Part shown: one piece after another, positions 11,880 through 26,500 of the stretch
Layout: the number at the start of each line of letters is the position of its first letter
Position numbering within the stretch: the stretch's first letter is position 1
NCBI GenBank assembly: GCA_009760855.2
Contig: WPIO01000140.1
Span: 887,501-949,500 of the forward strand
Origin: Cristatella mucedo
Lineage: Eukaryota > Bryozoa > Phylactolaemata > Cristatellidae
Direction of reading: 5' to 3'
DNA: 62,000 nucleotides
Notes under the pieces: model-generated
What the model was told of the DNA's origin: nothing
Database searches by the model: none
The model's input: only the letters and a program-made list of their open reading frames with translations
Made by a program: the position numbers and the translations under genes

Positions 11880-14030
11880 AGAATGCATCTACTTTAGCTG
11901 GCTGGCTCGCTCCCGAGACTGAGGCTGCTCCCTGTCTGCCTACCGAGTCGCTGGGATTCCCTTAAGTTTACGAAGAAACTTCAAAAGATGCATCGTTTAA
12001 AGTGCAGGCTTGAACGTCGCTTTATGAACTCTGAGACTAATTACGAGCTAGCCAATTTCAAAGATTTTCTGTGAGCCGACACCTGGAGGCTTAGTGACGT
12101 CACGACTTCTTTTTCACTTGAAAAGTGAAGTGTTGCCATTCAGACCTAAAGAAGATTTATTTAAGGGAAGTGTGGTTGCTAATTCTAAAAACGTTTCAAT
12201 CCCCAGATTTTATTAACGGCTCGGCTGGCAATTTATCAGCCTATTTCACTGAAGCAATCGTACACATTGGTGACTGCATAAGGCCCTCTGCGACTAAAGC
12301 AATAGTTACGCGGCAACCTGTGACCTTTCTGAAGACATTCTGTGAGGTTTCTGCGTCCGATGTGGCTATCTTAACAAATTCAAGTAAAAATAGCTCATCT
12401 GTTGAAGACTAGATGCCATTCTCTCACTGGCAGGCAGCCTTATCCCAGCCATAACTGCGACGTTTAATGCTTCACCTGAAAACTGGGTTGTACCAAAGAT
12501 CTTCAAATTGGCCACCGTTCGACCGATGCTTGATAATCCTGGATCAGGTTCAGAGGTCCAAGCACATCATTGCTTAGCTTCTCTTTATCTTTTTATCTAA
12601 GAATTTTGAAAAAATTGTTGCTGAACAGTTTGTCACTCATTGAAAACAAATGTGTCGTGGGGAAAAATTCATCCGGGATTCAAGCGACACCACATCTGCT
12701 TTCCTCCATGTAACAAATGTCATTTTCCGTGTATAAAATAACATCCAATGCAGCAACGAGGACGGGTATGTCACTACTCGCCGGCCCTGCTGGATCTGGC
12801 AGCTGCTTTCGACACGGTTGATCACGGTATCCTACTTTAATGATTGAGAACAGCGATCAGTCAGGCAAAAAGGGCACTGGTTTGATTCGAATCGTACTTT
12901 CTCGGTCGTGTGCAATCCGTATCTTTCACGAGCTAGGTATCATCCACCAGCCAAGTCACGTGTTGAGTCCTGTAAGGGTTCGTCCTCGTTTCTTTGCTAT
13001 TCTTCATTTATACTGGACCTCTGGGAAAGATGATTCGGGCCCATAGAATCAGCCATCACTTTTGTGCTGGCGATACTCACCTGTATCAGTCGCTCAAATC
13101 GTCGGAAACTGCTTGAGCGATTGAGATACTGGATGCTCGCCTTGCCGACATTCGATCTTGGATGTTGGCAAATTTTCTTAAACTTGACAGCGATAAAACG
13201 GAGCTGCTACTCTAAGAACATCTGAAGCGTGAGGCTGGAGTAGAAGACTCTGCTCGTGTAGTAGTTGATGCTGTGTTGCAAGCGTCACCGTGTGCTCGGA
13301 ATGCAGTTGTCATTTTTGAAAGCTGCCTAAATTTTAAAAGATTCATTAAAAAGACTGCCCCAACAGCAAGCCGTCACGTTGGGTGATTATCTAAGATTAC
13401 GGACTGTCTATTGCATTGATTTAATGAAAATCAAACATTCTATTTATGTCCCGGCTCGGATTTTGGCTGGGCTACCGAAAAGAAGCCACTAGGCCGCTGC
13501 AGCTGGCGACGAATATGGCTGGTAGGCTTGTAGAGTATCCCAGAGGTTTGACGACGCGTCTCCATAGCTGAAGGAACTTCGATGGCTTCCGGTTGATCGA
13601 TTGATACAGAGCAAAGTCATTGCTCTGACCGTCTGGACCAGCCAATTCCTGGCTTCTTTGTACCTAGCCAAACTTTCGCACCCGCTTAAGCCTCCTCGTG
13701 CACTGAGGACCTCTGTGGACAATAAATCAGCAATTTCATTTCTCCTATCAAAGGCAGTTGTTGATGGAAGCTTTTGCTCTGCCGGTACTAGACTGTGGAA
13801 TTTACATCCACAATTTTTACGCAATGACACAAACTCTCCTATCGCCTACTACGTTAGTCAAATCCAGCGGTCATGAGCTGCTACTTCCATGCTACTCACT
13901 ACCTCAAGTGCCCTCAGCTACGCTCAGCTTCTGCTTCTCACTTTGCTTCAACGCTGCTGCGTCGGCATTAGTCACGCGTCGGCACGGACTACCGCAGTTA
14001 CGAGCGCTGTGCTAGCCGCCTAAGGACGTA
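11880..14030 (+). mobile_element. LINE-B, decayed non-LTR retrotransposon
   Basis: Plus-strand coding remnants occur in the right order for a LINE reverse transcriptase. A basic pre-RT segment (about 11975-12060) comes first, then a palm motif LDLAAAFDTVDH near 12787-12825, LADIRSWMLANFLKLDSDKTELLL at about 13140-13213, and a C-terminal SVDNKSAISFLLSKAVVDG and GTRLWN block at about 13710-13800. Stops and frameshifts are numerous and the endonuclease is not recognisable. The final ~150 bp match the 3' regions at 11211, 37846 and 40479. Confidence 0.7.
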
Positions 14031-14120
14031 GATGAATAGCCTGCTTCATTCTAAAGAATACACTTCTCCTGAGGCTTTATGCGACAGCTCGCTTCGCCTC
14101 GCGATAAAAGCACCTCTAGT

Positions 14121-14126
14121 CACGTG
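14121..14126. promoter_or_regulatory. E-box CACGTG upstream of SDR16C copy 1
   Basis: A canonical E-box 125 bp before the ATG, conserved in copy 2 at 40986-40991. A GATAAAA stretch lies about 20 bp upstream. Function is not shown by the sequence. Confidence 0.3.
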
Positions 14127-14250
14127 AGTCTGCCCTCGCCGGCCGTAGCCATTAACCTTGCCCTTGCCTCATCTGTAGTGTTCCGCTTTTCACTGCTTCA
14201 CCGTCGCAACTGCTCGCAGTAGGCTGGGAACTCGGTAACCAAACAGTGCC

Positions 14251-14317
14251 ATGGATTGGGATTTTTTATTGGAGACCGTCACGACATTTTTCTTGTCAGT
14301 CTACTTTCTTCTTGAAG
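14251..14317 (+). CDS. SDR16C copy 1 exon 1 (start and membrane anchor)
   Basis: ATG in a strong context (gtgccATGG), 22 codons plus one base, donor gtaaga. It encodes a short acidic start and a hydrophobic run ([19 protein letters not shown]). The leftover G plus GC of exon 2 makes Gly23. The exon is easy to miss because intron 1 is 4.4 kb and full of LINE debris. Confidence 0.85.
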
Positions 14318-17300
14318 GTAAGACAAGCTTGCCGTCTGTTTGCTGCTGCAGCTGCCGTTACTTTCAATGCCAGCTGAGCGGCTCCGAGGTCTCAGTATGT
14401 AATAATAATAATAATATATTTATATAGCGCCATCAGATATCTGAATCTCTTTCTCTTCTTCTTTTTTCTTTCCCTTTCACGTTACAGATGCTGCATTACC
14501 GAACATTTGGTGGTCACTTCCGCAAGCAGCAGGCATAGTGTAGGCATATACATACACATGTAGCTGTAGGATCTACTTTTCTTTGCTCTGTGTGCTGTAC
14601 GAGATCACTTTTGACGAAGCGCTCGCCTGACGGTGTTGACCTTGACAGCTATGCTTGCACGCCAAGGCCGCCGCAGCAGGCCTTGCGGGAGCGTAGCTTA
14701 ATGAAAGCAGCCGTGGCTTACCGGAACTCCTAGCGCGTGGTTAGCGAGGCATTGAGAACCTGGACAGCAACCGACCGGTTGCTGCCCAGGCCACATAGCT
14801 GTTGCTTTCACGGTAGTATCTAATCAAAACGAGGTAGCATGCCGTGAGGATTTTGTGTGCCCACACTGAATAAGCGTCCTAATTTGGTTAGTGCGACATC
14901 CTTCGGTTTTATTTCCGGCTGTGCTATACCCCATGTAGACTTGTACTGATAAGGTTAGTGTGTTAGTAAGTAGTAGTAAGACACGTTTTATCTTGCTTGC
15001 TTTCTCTTTGCTTGCCATGATTACTGGCATTAGGGCTTTTTACTTCGAGCAGTGATCAGTAGCTCTGTATGGACATTAGATGGATCTTGGCTTATCTTGT
15101 CTGCCATTATTTTTGTTTCAGTGTTCCTCGAACTTCTGTAGCTTGATTAGTTGGTACTTTGGTTTTTACTGGAAGGTTATAGAGTATATAGCTCAGCCAC
15201 AGCTGGCATGGCAATTGACTAGCAAGTTTACTGCCTGATTTTTGCACTGGATAAGTTTGCAGCTATTAGGTCAAAGCCTGTGAAGCAGTAATTCATTGTC
15301 AGCTCCGTGAACCCTTTGCAAAAGGAGCTAAAATAACTACTGGTTGATCTGCTGTTACAGAGATTTCTCTTGCGTTGTCCTAAAATGCCTCTGTGGCTAA
15401 CTCCTTCATACCTAGAAGTACTTCTGCACCATATACCTAGCCTGCATACCTAGCTGCACCACTTTCAGCCTCCTCATATGCTCGTGTGATCCCATGACAG
15501 AATACCAGCTCTCCCCTTCTTTTACTTAAAGTGCAGTTGAGGATAGAGCTAAGGTTTGTGGGTCCTAGACCATAGAATGAACATTCACGATTCTGGTTTT
15601 CAAAGTCTTGCTTCCTACCTACTCGAGTCTTCGGCGTATATGTCACATATACGTATGTCTTCTGCTGCCATACAAATGAGGCGGTTAAATCAGGTAAATT
15701 TTTTTTTTATAGCAGACATGTTTCATTCCACCTGTAATTGCCCCACGGATCTTCAGGTCCTAGAATATGAAACTCATTTCCACAGTTATTGCGAAACGAC
15801 ATTTAGTGTTCTACTGCCGACCGTGGCTCATCGTGTACAGCCGCCCCACGCTGCTCTCTCGATGCCAGTCACTTCCTCAAATCTCCATCTGACTCAGCTA
15901 AGCTTTTCACTTTCATTTTTTCTTGAGATGGCCCCGGCAGCAGCAAATTCTCAATACATTATCCGTAATGTTCATCTACTGGCCGAATGACAGTCACTTC
16001 CGGTTTGTGATCCGATGTAAACATACCAATGTAAACAGGCTTGTGCCAAGTAAATAAGGAGTGGGCCTTGGAATGCCGTTTGCCGCCAGTTGCTATGCAC
16101 GGGGTGGGGAAGCAGAGGCTGGACAAGGCACCCTGCCGATAGGCGGTTTACTATTTTATGATCTTGTATACTACCAGTCGGACGTGTGATCTCGAGGGGC
16201 GTGTCATTTCCGGGAAATTTTTACGTTTATCATTCTCAACAGTTATTTTTTGAGGGTCCGTTTAGGGCTGAGTAGCTTATATTCGCAGAGTTCACCAGAA
16301 AACCGCAGTTCCGACTCAGTTATTTGTCAAAGAAAATTATTTTGTTGAGCTCGATGTACGACTTCCGGTTTAAATAGGTCTTACAAAATAATTTTATTGA
16401 CCATGTTCCAGTCATCTTACAACCACCAAAATTTGAGCTTGCATTTATAACTAGTTTATCTTTCATACGCGAATTTCGAAAAAAATGACCATTTTTGTCG
16501 ACCTACCCCCCTTATTTCGGAGGCTACCCGTTAACTTACCTCTGGGCTGAGACTGAGGGGCGCATTGGGTTTGATATGTTTACGTGTACCACTGGAATGC
16601 AGCTTGTGGATAGAATCCATTTTAATCGAGGAATTTTCAGCTCTGAGGTTTCAGTGATCCTAAATTGTTTGCTCTGTGAGGCAAAGCTGTGGGTGGTTTA
16701 TAATGACCAGAGCTAGTAATAATAATGAACTTGATAAAGCCGCCTCGGATAACTCAATTTCTTTCTAGGCGCTTTACATTTGCTGCAAAGGAAACACGAC
16801 CGAATGGTTAGTGGTAACTTGCTCGATAAACAACATGAATAACATGGTTAAAGGTAACATGCACAGGATCAGCATGTAAATGTGGTTAGTGGCAGCATGC
16901 AACAGTGTCCACACGCATGAGCACCTAAAGGACGAATCACAGGGCCCCACTAAATGCTGTCCTAAATAGGTGCGTTTTTAATTTTTTTTTTTTAATGTGG
17001 TCAAGTGTCAAGTCAGGGGATGTCGGGACGAAATTTGGGAGTGAGTTCCAGGCTTTTGGAGCATACAAACTAAATGCACGGTCTCCAACGGATGTGAGGT
17101 TTGTAGGAGGTATAAGTAAACAGATTTCGACAAACAGGTGGTAGGATGCTTAGCCTGGTGGGGGAGAGATCTGATAGGTAGGCTGGAGCCAAAGAATGAA
17201 GGGACCTAAAAGAGAGCGAGAAAACCTTGAAGTCGATCCCTTGCTTGACTGGTTGCCAGTGCAGCTCGGGAGAAGTGGTGCGATGTGGTGACTCTCGCGA

Positions 17301-20300
17301 CAGACAAGCCTAGCTGCAGAGTTTTGCACCAGCTTATGCACCTGAGTTCACAGGCCAGTAGGCCAGCAAGCCGTGAGTCACAGAAGTCAAGACAGGATGA
17401 CACAAATGCATGGACCAACTTAGATATGGTATCCCTGTCGAAACAAGCCCGAATTTCAGCAATGTTATGTAGCTGAAAGTAGGCAGACTTGGTTGTGGAG
17501 CCGATGTAGTCGTCTAACGAAAGGTTACTTTGGAAGGTAACACCTAGATTTCGTGCAGATTTAACAGGAGATTTTCTGGCAGAGCCGATTTGAGTGTTAA
17601 CCTTTCCAATTTTTGAATCTCACTTAGTTTGCCCATAACTAGTAAGTTGGTTTTATCATCATTCAATTTGATAAAACTTGCTTCGATCCATGTCCAGATG
17701 TCATCCATACGTGCAGCCAAGGAGTCGAGAGAATTCGACGTGCTGTTGGGCTGGCAGGGATCAAAGCAAAGGTACAACTGAGTGTCATCTGCATAAAAGT
17801 GAAAGCCTAGATTGTACTTAGCAATCACATCGGCAAGAGGGAGAGCATAAACCGTGAAAAGAACCGGACCTAGCACGGAGCCTTTCAGAGGTACCTCGGA
17901 TGATTTTTGTCCATTCACATCAATACTGTGGAGTCTCCCACTGAGAAAGGACCTGAACCATTGCAGAGCAGTGCCGGTGATGTCCTGGCAAGATAATAAG
18001 GACTTGGTGATTGATAGTATCAAAAGCTGCCGAAAGATCGAGCAAAACAAGCAGAGATACTCTACCTATGTCTGCATTCCTGAGTAGGTCCTTGTACACA
18101 CGAAGCGATGCTGACTCTGTGGAGTGATTAGCTCTAAAGCCAGACTGGAACCTACTAACAAGGTTTGAAGTTTCAATATATGAGTTCAGCTGGTCTGCCA
18201 CGTCTCGACTGCTAGTTGCGTTTTTCCATCGTTAACCGGTCTTTAGTCAGTAACCAGTCATTACAAAATCGATGTAAATTTTAAAAAAACAACCCTTGCC
18301 AATCGGTCGGTAAGTGGGCTCTACAACAATTGTAACTAGCTACTCGAAAGAGGTATGACACGCAATTGAGATAGCTGTGGTGTGGCGGCTCTTCTGCTTT
18401 GTGTTAATTTCACATATTGGCTTGCAACCTATTTGTGGCACGACGTTGGCAGACGTGAAGTTGCTATCTTTCTTCCGGGCACGGTCGTGTGGTAGGATAC
18501 GATAAGATATTGGAGACCCTGCTCGGTTCAGTGATTGCACTCATGGCATGCTGCAGTTCGCTCTTGCCAGCCTTTGCAGCTACTAATACCGGCTCAGGCA
18601 TGCTTGTCTGTCGCCGGTGCGAGTGCAGCAGCCCAATCTTCCGCCGTGTCAATCTGCCTTGTTCCTCTCTGCTGTCCAGGCATCGTCAAAGGAATTCTGC
18701 CGGACAAATACTCGCCACGAAAGGATGTCAGCCAAGACATAGTGCTTATCACCGGTGCTGGTGAGTTGACTGCCATGCAGTATAAATGGCTTGCTTGCGC
18801 AATCAGTCTGTTGAAGTGGTTTAAGGATGGCACTTTCGATTGCCACAAGTGAGCAGGATGTGAGACTTCTTGTACTGGGGTTTTGAGTGACAGTGATACT
18901 GTCTGTTATTAATAATAGGTTTTTAATAATCTCCTCTCTCCACCTTACCAGAACCCACTTGGGCCTTGGCGCCTCTGCTGATGGGCAGATTGGTCGCCAC
19001 TCTTCACTCTTGCTCTAGTGCTGAGATCGTGCGCGACCCTTGCCGGTGGGTGATGGATGGCAGGGGCCTTGTAGTGCCGATGCAGCTACTCCATGCTCGC
19101 CTTCCGGCTGCAGGTGCAAGCCACTGCTAGTGTTGAGTTCTGGTTTGGATCGACTCAGGTCAGTATTGTCAAGGGATATTAGCATCGCCTTTATGCAGCT
19201 GTGTGCAGGTCCTACCCCTATCGATTTATTAACACTATGTACATGTCTCGTCATAGCCTATGTAGGAAGAAAGCCTTGCTCCTGGACGCTGCACTGTTGG
19301 TCAGAGGCATATTGAAGATTTGGGCAGGAATGACCAAACCTTGACCTTGCCGGGCTGGGGAGATGGACTGGCATTGGTATTGGTGGTGGTGGCCAATCGC
19401 TGGAGTGAGCGCTGACCGCAGGGCGTGCGTGTTAGGCTTATTGCCTGTCTGCAGCAGGCATGTCTGTTTAAGCCTCATCACGAGAAGCTGTCTGTGCAGA
19501 GGTGTTGCCCGCTGTGTTAAATCGCGGCCTTTTAGTGCTGATCGTCCAGGCTGCTGTGCATGTGTGTGTGTCGTGATTTTTCTTGTTGCTAACCTTGAAC
19601 GTCATAACGTTTGCTATGCTATCGCCATGACTGTAATGTTTAGCTTCGAATTCCAGGTAGCGGCCTGGGCCGATTGATGGCGCAACGGTTCGCACGGCTC
19701 GGCGCTAAGCTGGTGCTGTGGGATCTCAACAAGCAGAGTAATGAGGCAACTGCTGCAGAGATAAATAAAAGTGGAGGACATGCAAAAGCCTACGTGTGCG
19801 ACATAAGCAACCGTGATGAGGTGTATGCCGTAGCAGACAAGGTGGGTGACTGGCAAAACTTGTGTGGTTCCGAATTTATTGCATCGTTTATTCGTCCTTG
19901 TTTTTTAGAGGTACTTTTTTTTATAGATTTTAGAAGTATTTACTTGATATTAGAGATATTGCATACAGCATATTTTCGCATGACTTCACAGTTATTTATC
20001 TCAGGTGTATAACGACAAAAGAATCCGGAATATAATTTGCATGGACATTATGACATGCTAGAGAAGGATTTCCCCAGTCGGCAAAAATGCATAGAGGTTT
20101 CATCCAAATGCAGAAAGTGAGGTAGACAAGCAGCAAGTCATCATTATAGCCTGGATGTGTGACACACAGGAGTGTCACAGCACTGTCTGTCATTGGATAT
20201 TGTTGTGCTCTGCTGCCGTCGACATAGCTTCGTGTTGCCATCGATATAGCTTTGTGTATGGGTGCAGCATGTACGGCTCGTTTAGCCATGCTGCGGTGCA

Positions 20301-20523
20301 CCAGTAGTGTCAGTATCGGTCACGTGTCTGAAAGGCCGAGCACTATCATGTGTGCCGTGTTTATAGAGAAGGACTTTAGTTCAGGGAGCCACTGCTGTAA
20401 TCATAACAGGCAAAGGTAAGGCACCATGCGCCTGCACGTTAGCTGTGCTGGCTCCATATGGCTTTATAAAGTCTCCTGCTTCCCAAGCAGGATATATCGC
20501 GATATATTCAAGATATACCGTGC

Positions 20524-20554
<31 letters not shown>

Positions 20555-23500
20555 TATATATACATATATTTATATATGTAATAACGAGCTCTCCATCCCT
20601 TGATTTGCCTCACCGAGCCTCAACCCTGGCCACCCACTCAGCTACATTGGTGACATAATCGCGATTGACGTCTTCTCACCTTCGTGGCTTCGTTCCTGCT
20701 GCTATTATTGGCTCATTTATGTTTCAGCCTTGTAGTAGTCGCAGTATAACTCTCTGAAGGCTGCTAGTTAGTCATGAGTTTACTCCAGTCGTTGCTTACT
20801 TTTGTTTATGACCTTGATTCGGCTGCTCATTCAGAGTAGCCAAACTATAAGTACAAATTCGCTTAAGTCCTTCTAGATGCAACTCAGCTGCGAATGTCGC
20901 TTTTTAAACTAGCTGTGGCAATCCCTGCTGCCTACTGTTCTGAAATTCGTGACAGCATTGCTTGGTGCTTTGCTTACGTTTGATTAAGCGCTGTTCCCTA
21001 ATTCGCAAAAGGTCAGCAGCAAGGAGTTGTTTGAATCCCAGATTTTGGCAAAGCAAGTTGCCAATTTAGCTTTTAGTGACCTAATTACACGAACAGTGCT
21101 TGCTTATATACCCATTCAGATCAAAAGTAATGCTTTTCTATGCCGAGGTTCGACTAGTACAGTCAATAGCTGTAAGACTAGCAATGGATGACTGCTAAGA
21201 GTCCCAACGAATTTAAAATGCTTAGCAATTATTCCACTTCTGACACCGTATCTTAGGAATATGCTGTAGAAGCTCCTTACCTAAAGTCCTTCACACCAAG
21301 CACAGCATATGTGAGGGTGGTGCTCGTCTATGTAGCCGAGTGCCTGATACTCGTGGATCTAGCGCCTCGAAACATGGATGCCGAGTCGAGGTTGATATTT
21401 GCGGATACAAATATTTTGAACATATATCATATAGTCGAACATATATCATACTGTCATTGGTGAGCCGTAATGGCATACTAGGTAAGGCGGTTTCTTTTTA
21501 CGACCTCAGTCCCGAGGTCGTGAATTTGAATCCTACGGTGGGTGATTCTATATGACTGCTGCAAGCTGTGTTGATTGCCGTAAAGGCCCTTCTGTCGCTA
21601 TATAAAAGAGGCTGTTAAATCAGCTAGTACACATGCAGCTATGACGATGGTAGCAGGGCACTGCACCAATATAAAATGTGCACGTCTTAATGACAAGTTT
21701 GTATGTGTAACACAGCGGTATATTCCGACTTCACAGATGGCCACATCTTCACAGCACCAGCCATAGCTGCTGGGATTGCCAAGCACAATCGAGGCTTTCG
21801 CTTCTATGCGGATGACACTCAGTTGTACCTTTGCTTTGATCCCTCCCAGCCTTCGACCACCTCGAATTCTCTCAACTCATTTGTTGCATGTATTGTTGAC
21901 AGCATTTAAAAAGAACTTAAAAACATACCTATTTAGGATAGCATTTAGTAGGTACCTGTGATTCGTCCTTGATGTCCTTATGTGTGCTGACACTGTGCAA
22001 GCTGTCACTAACCACATTTGCATGCTGACCCTGTGCATGTCACCCCTAACCATGTTATTCATGTTGTTTATCAAGCATGATATTACACACCATTCAATCA
22101 CGTTTCCCTGTGCAGCAAATGTAAAGCGCCTAGAAAGAGATTGAGTTATCTGAGGGCATTTTATCAAGAGCATTATTAATATTATTATTATTATAGCTTG
22201 CAACTTCAAACCTGTATTGCTTTTTCAAACAGTTTAAACTATAGATTATGACACAGGTTTCCTAATTAAGAAAATCGAATCTAACAAAGCTTAAAAAGGC
22301 TGAGCCAGAAAAGCTAGTAATCTCTAGATCAGTCATAATCTGACCAGTCTGGCATGCCAACATTTCAAGGCTGGCCAGCCGATTTGTACTCTGCATTTGT
22401 TGGTGCTCCTATATTTGTATGGTGTTCCGTGCCTGTTGTCATCTTTGGTGTGAGTTGTAAGCGACTCTCTCATTCCCTTGGACATGTTGCAGGACCAGAT
22501 CCTTTCTTTTTTCCTTTCAGGACCAGATCCCTTCTATTCTGGCCATAGCGATGATGTAACAGGTGGCATTGCATCTAGTCAGGCAGCCAGATCATGCAGA
22601 TACCGGGCTGGACCTTGGATTTTGGATGAATTTACAGATTGCCTGTGGTTTTTATTGAAGTAGGCAATAACTTGAAGTAGAAATAGGGTGTGTTTGATGA
22701 CATGTAAAGTAATCAATTAGTAATTAAAAGACCATCAAGAATTGTGCTTTACATGCATTATTTGTAGCTGCTCGTGCACTGCATGGAAATATTGGTCGTA
22801 TGGCAGTTCCACATTCGTGGTTTTGTGCTATTGATCGGCTGTCTGTCACAGCTTGAACATTTATTCCATGCATACGGCTTCAGCATCTGCCAATGTATGT
22901 TCTTATTGCAGGTTAGACAAGATGTTGGCAATGTGACTATACTTATCAACAATGCTGGTATTGTAACGGGTAAAAAGTTCTTGCAGTGCCCCGATTCAAT
23001 GATTGAGAAGACGATGCTTGTCAATGCAGTGTCACATTTCTGGGTGAGTTTGCTGCCTGCTTAGAACATATTGTAACACTTTGATGCAGCATATCTTGTG
23101 GGAATGATATCAAGCTGTTTATTTAATACTTACTTCACCAGTGAGTTGGTAGCCTATCACTTGTGCTCCTCGTGTTGGGGTGGCAGCTAGCTCTTTTGAA
23201 GCGCTAGTATTTGCTCATGGACCAGATACATTTGTCAGTAGTTATCAGAGATGATTGCTTGGTTGGAATGGAATATAATACTTGTTGCTTGCTTCGACAA
23301 CCTATTGGTTCTGTCAAAGAATAATAATAATGTTCAGGTGTGTAGTTCTCTAAAGAAAACTTTATCTCTACTAAGGCTTAAAGGCTGAACAGGAAGAGTA
23401 GCAACTTCCACCGTTGACATTCAGACTTGGATGGCAGCGATAGCTTTCTTAAATTTTGCCATGCTTCGTTAGGGATACTATAGAACAGCTAGTCCATTAT

Positions 23501-26500
23501 TTGTGAATCCCATCCGAATGTATGCAACTTGTTTCTCAATAGGTCTTCCCACTTGTGCAATAGAATTATTACAAGTCATGCTTCATTAGGCCGGTGGGCG
23601 TATCTATCGTGAACATCAAACTCCCACATGAATATCACTTCTCTCTGACCTGCACTGTTTCCCCAGCACTGGTGCTGCTTCAAATTAAAGGTCCCATCAC
23701 TTATTTTAGGTTCCTTCATTTGCTTCTCTGGATTATGAATCTGCTGCAGGCAACAAGAAAGGAACAGAGGCTTGTATGCTCCCATATAAACAAGGATGTT
23801 GAATCAACACGGCCCTCATTTTGCCCCGTGTGTTAGCCATGGTTGAGGTGCTTTCACCTCACGATCAAGTTCTTAGATTTGAGTAGGCAATCCTTATTCG
23901 CTTGCTGTAAGCAGGATGATAGCCACAGAGGTTCTTCTGCTGATCTATGTATGAAGCTGTTGAATCATTCGACCCTCACTTTTACCTAAAGCCCAACCTT
24001 TTTTATCGACTGACGTCACGACGTAATAATATTAATAATGACACACTTGATAAAGCGCCCTCGGAGAACTTTCTAGGTGCTTTACATTTGCTGCAAAGGG
24101 AAACGCGATTGAATGGAAAGTAAAGTCATGCTTGAAAAACAAACAAAATGAATAATATGGTCAAGGGTGACATGCACAGGGTCAGCATGCAAATGTGGTT
24201 AGTGGCAGCATGCACAGTGTCAGCACGCATAAGCACATCAAGGACGAATCACAGGGACCCACTAAATGCTGCCCTAAATAGGTGTGTTTTTAAGTTCTTT
24301 TTAAATGTGGTCAAGTCAGGGGATGTTCTGACGCAAGTCGGGAGGGAGTTCCAGGCATAGGGAGCATACGAACTAAATGCACGGTCTCCAAAGGATTTGA
24401 GGTTTGTACCAGGTAAACTGTTGGATTCCGAAAAGCGAGTGGTACGATGCTTGGCCTGGTGGGGGAGTAGATCTGAGAGATAGGCTGGAGCCAAAAAATG
24501 AAGTGACCTAAAAGTGAGCGACAACACCTTGAAGTCAATCTGTTGCTCAACTTGTAGCCAGTGCAGGTCGGCGAGAAGTGGTGTGATGTGGAGTTTTGCA
24601 CGAGCTGTAATCGCACTGATGGCATGTGCTGGTAGGCCAGCAAGCAGTGAGTCACAGAAGTCAAGACGGGATGTCACAACAAATGCATAGACCAACTTGG
24701 ACGTGGTATCCTTATCTAAACAAGCCCGAATTTGAGCAATGTCATGTAGCTGAAAGTAGCCAGACTTGATTGTGGAGCTGATGTGGTCGTCTAACGAGAG
24801 GTCACTTTGGAACATGACACCTAGATTTTGAGCTGACTCAACTGGAGATATGCTGGCAGAGCCGATTTTGAGCGTCAGCCTTTCCAATTTCTGAATCACA
24901 TTGGGTTTGCCCATAACTAGTAAGTTAGTTTTATCGTCGTTTAGTTTTAGAAAATTTGCTGCCATCCATGTGTGGATGTGATCAATACAGGCAGCAATTG
25001 AGAGAATTGGAGGTGGTCGAAGGCTGGGGGGGATCAAAGCAAAGGTACAACTGAGTGACGTGCCCGGACTTGACGATAATTTAAAGCAATGCTAAAAACC
25101 CATCTGTTCCCAGAGCTGCATTTGCTTCGTCTAAATCTGCCCCTCATCTCCTTGAGCTCCATGCCACAATTGTACATAAAGTGTGATTATCGATGATCAG
25201 ATCAGGAAGGCCAGGAAAGAGCCAAGCACCGAGAAATGAATAGAAACAGAAGCTTAGATTGATGATTACGTTGGCAACAACTAGAGTATACAGTGTAAAT
25301 AGAAGGGATCCCTGGGACACTTTAAAGACAATGACATGTCATTGTTGGCATTGCTGTTCCATCTTTTTGTCATTTCTGGCATACCGGTACCCAAACTTGG
25401 CCATGATGTTATTCGTATGTCACATCGAAGGGAGTGCATGGCTGTTGCAGTCTCACTCCTGCTTATGTGATAAGTGCGTTGTTTTCGCTCACCCGATGTT
25501 CTATTGAGGGTGGTTCCATCCAGCTTGTAGCTTTGGACTGGCAGTCAGTGTAACGGTTCAGTGGTGCTCTGACTGAACTTGGTTATCTGGGGCAGTCGGT
25601 GGAGCACTGGAAAGCAAGTGGTGGCAAGTGCTGCCTGCTCGTCGTGGTCTCTGCTTTGATTGGCTGCATGATCGACTGGTTGCTAAAACGTGAACACATT
25701 TATGATTGCCAGCTTTTTTCAGACTGTAAAAGCCTTTCTGCCGACCATGCTGGATGCAAACCGGGGGCACATCGTCAGCATAGCCAGCTCTGCTGGACTC
25801 GTCGGACTTAACGGTCTTACCGACTACTGTGCAAGCAAATTTGCAGCTGTTGGTAAGTGTGTCGATGAGAGCACAGTTTAGCATGCCCTTTAGCAGGCAG
25901 TGCCCATGGGCAGTTTCTTTTGTATGAGGTGCTTTTTTTTAACTCAGCTGTTTCTGTGGCCGTACCCACGCAGTTTGTTTGGCAAGTGCTGCTCGGTGCA
26001 AAGCAGGAATGCACCCGTACGTCCTGAGTCACGGTCTTCCCAAGAGTGAGGCTGTAAACTTGACATTTGTGGAGCACCTTGCAATAAGGATTAACCGGTC
26101 AGTATCAAGGTCGCATGCCCAATCATGCCGCTTTAGCGTAAATGCAAGGCTGCAGTGAAATTGTGCACATTGATTTACTTTTGCACAAAGTAATAGTCAC
26201 AGATCAGATGACTTGTCGATTGTCTTGCTGTTTCTATCTCCGGAGAAGGAGCGATTTTCCAAACTCAAGAGGCCATGTGGGCCAGATGCCAAGCTGCTGC
26301 TGCCGAAATGTTGACCTGTATATCATAGAGCCAAGTACTTGGGTCCAAGCCTTCCTGCTTGAGGCTGCCTGGCAGGACAGGCATGCTCGTGACGGCTCTT
26401 GAGCCATGTACATACGATCTGGAAGCTATCTGTAGCCCTGAGCCATGCCATCAATGACTCGGAAAGAGAAGGTCACTGCCCTTCCTTGACAGTGACGTCA

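Noticed and set aside
18535-18852. Open frame around SDR16C exon 2 with extra residues on both sides
   Set aside because: Only 18680-18760 is exon. The flanks contain the acceptor pyrimidine tract and the gtgagt donor, and no in-frame ATG precedes it.
21471-21550. tRNA gene
   Set aside because: The T-arm does not pair and the region between the boxes does not form an anticodon arm; a SINE remnant is the better reading.
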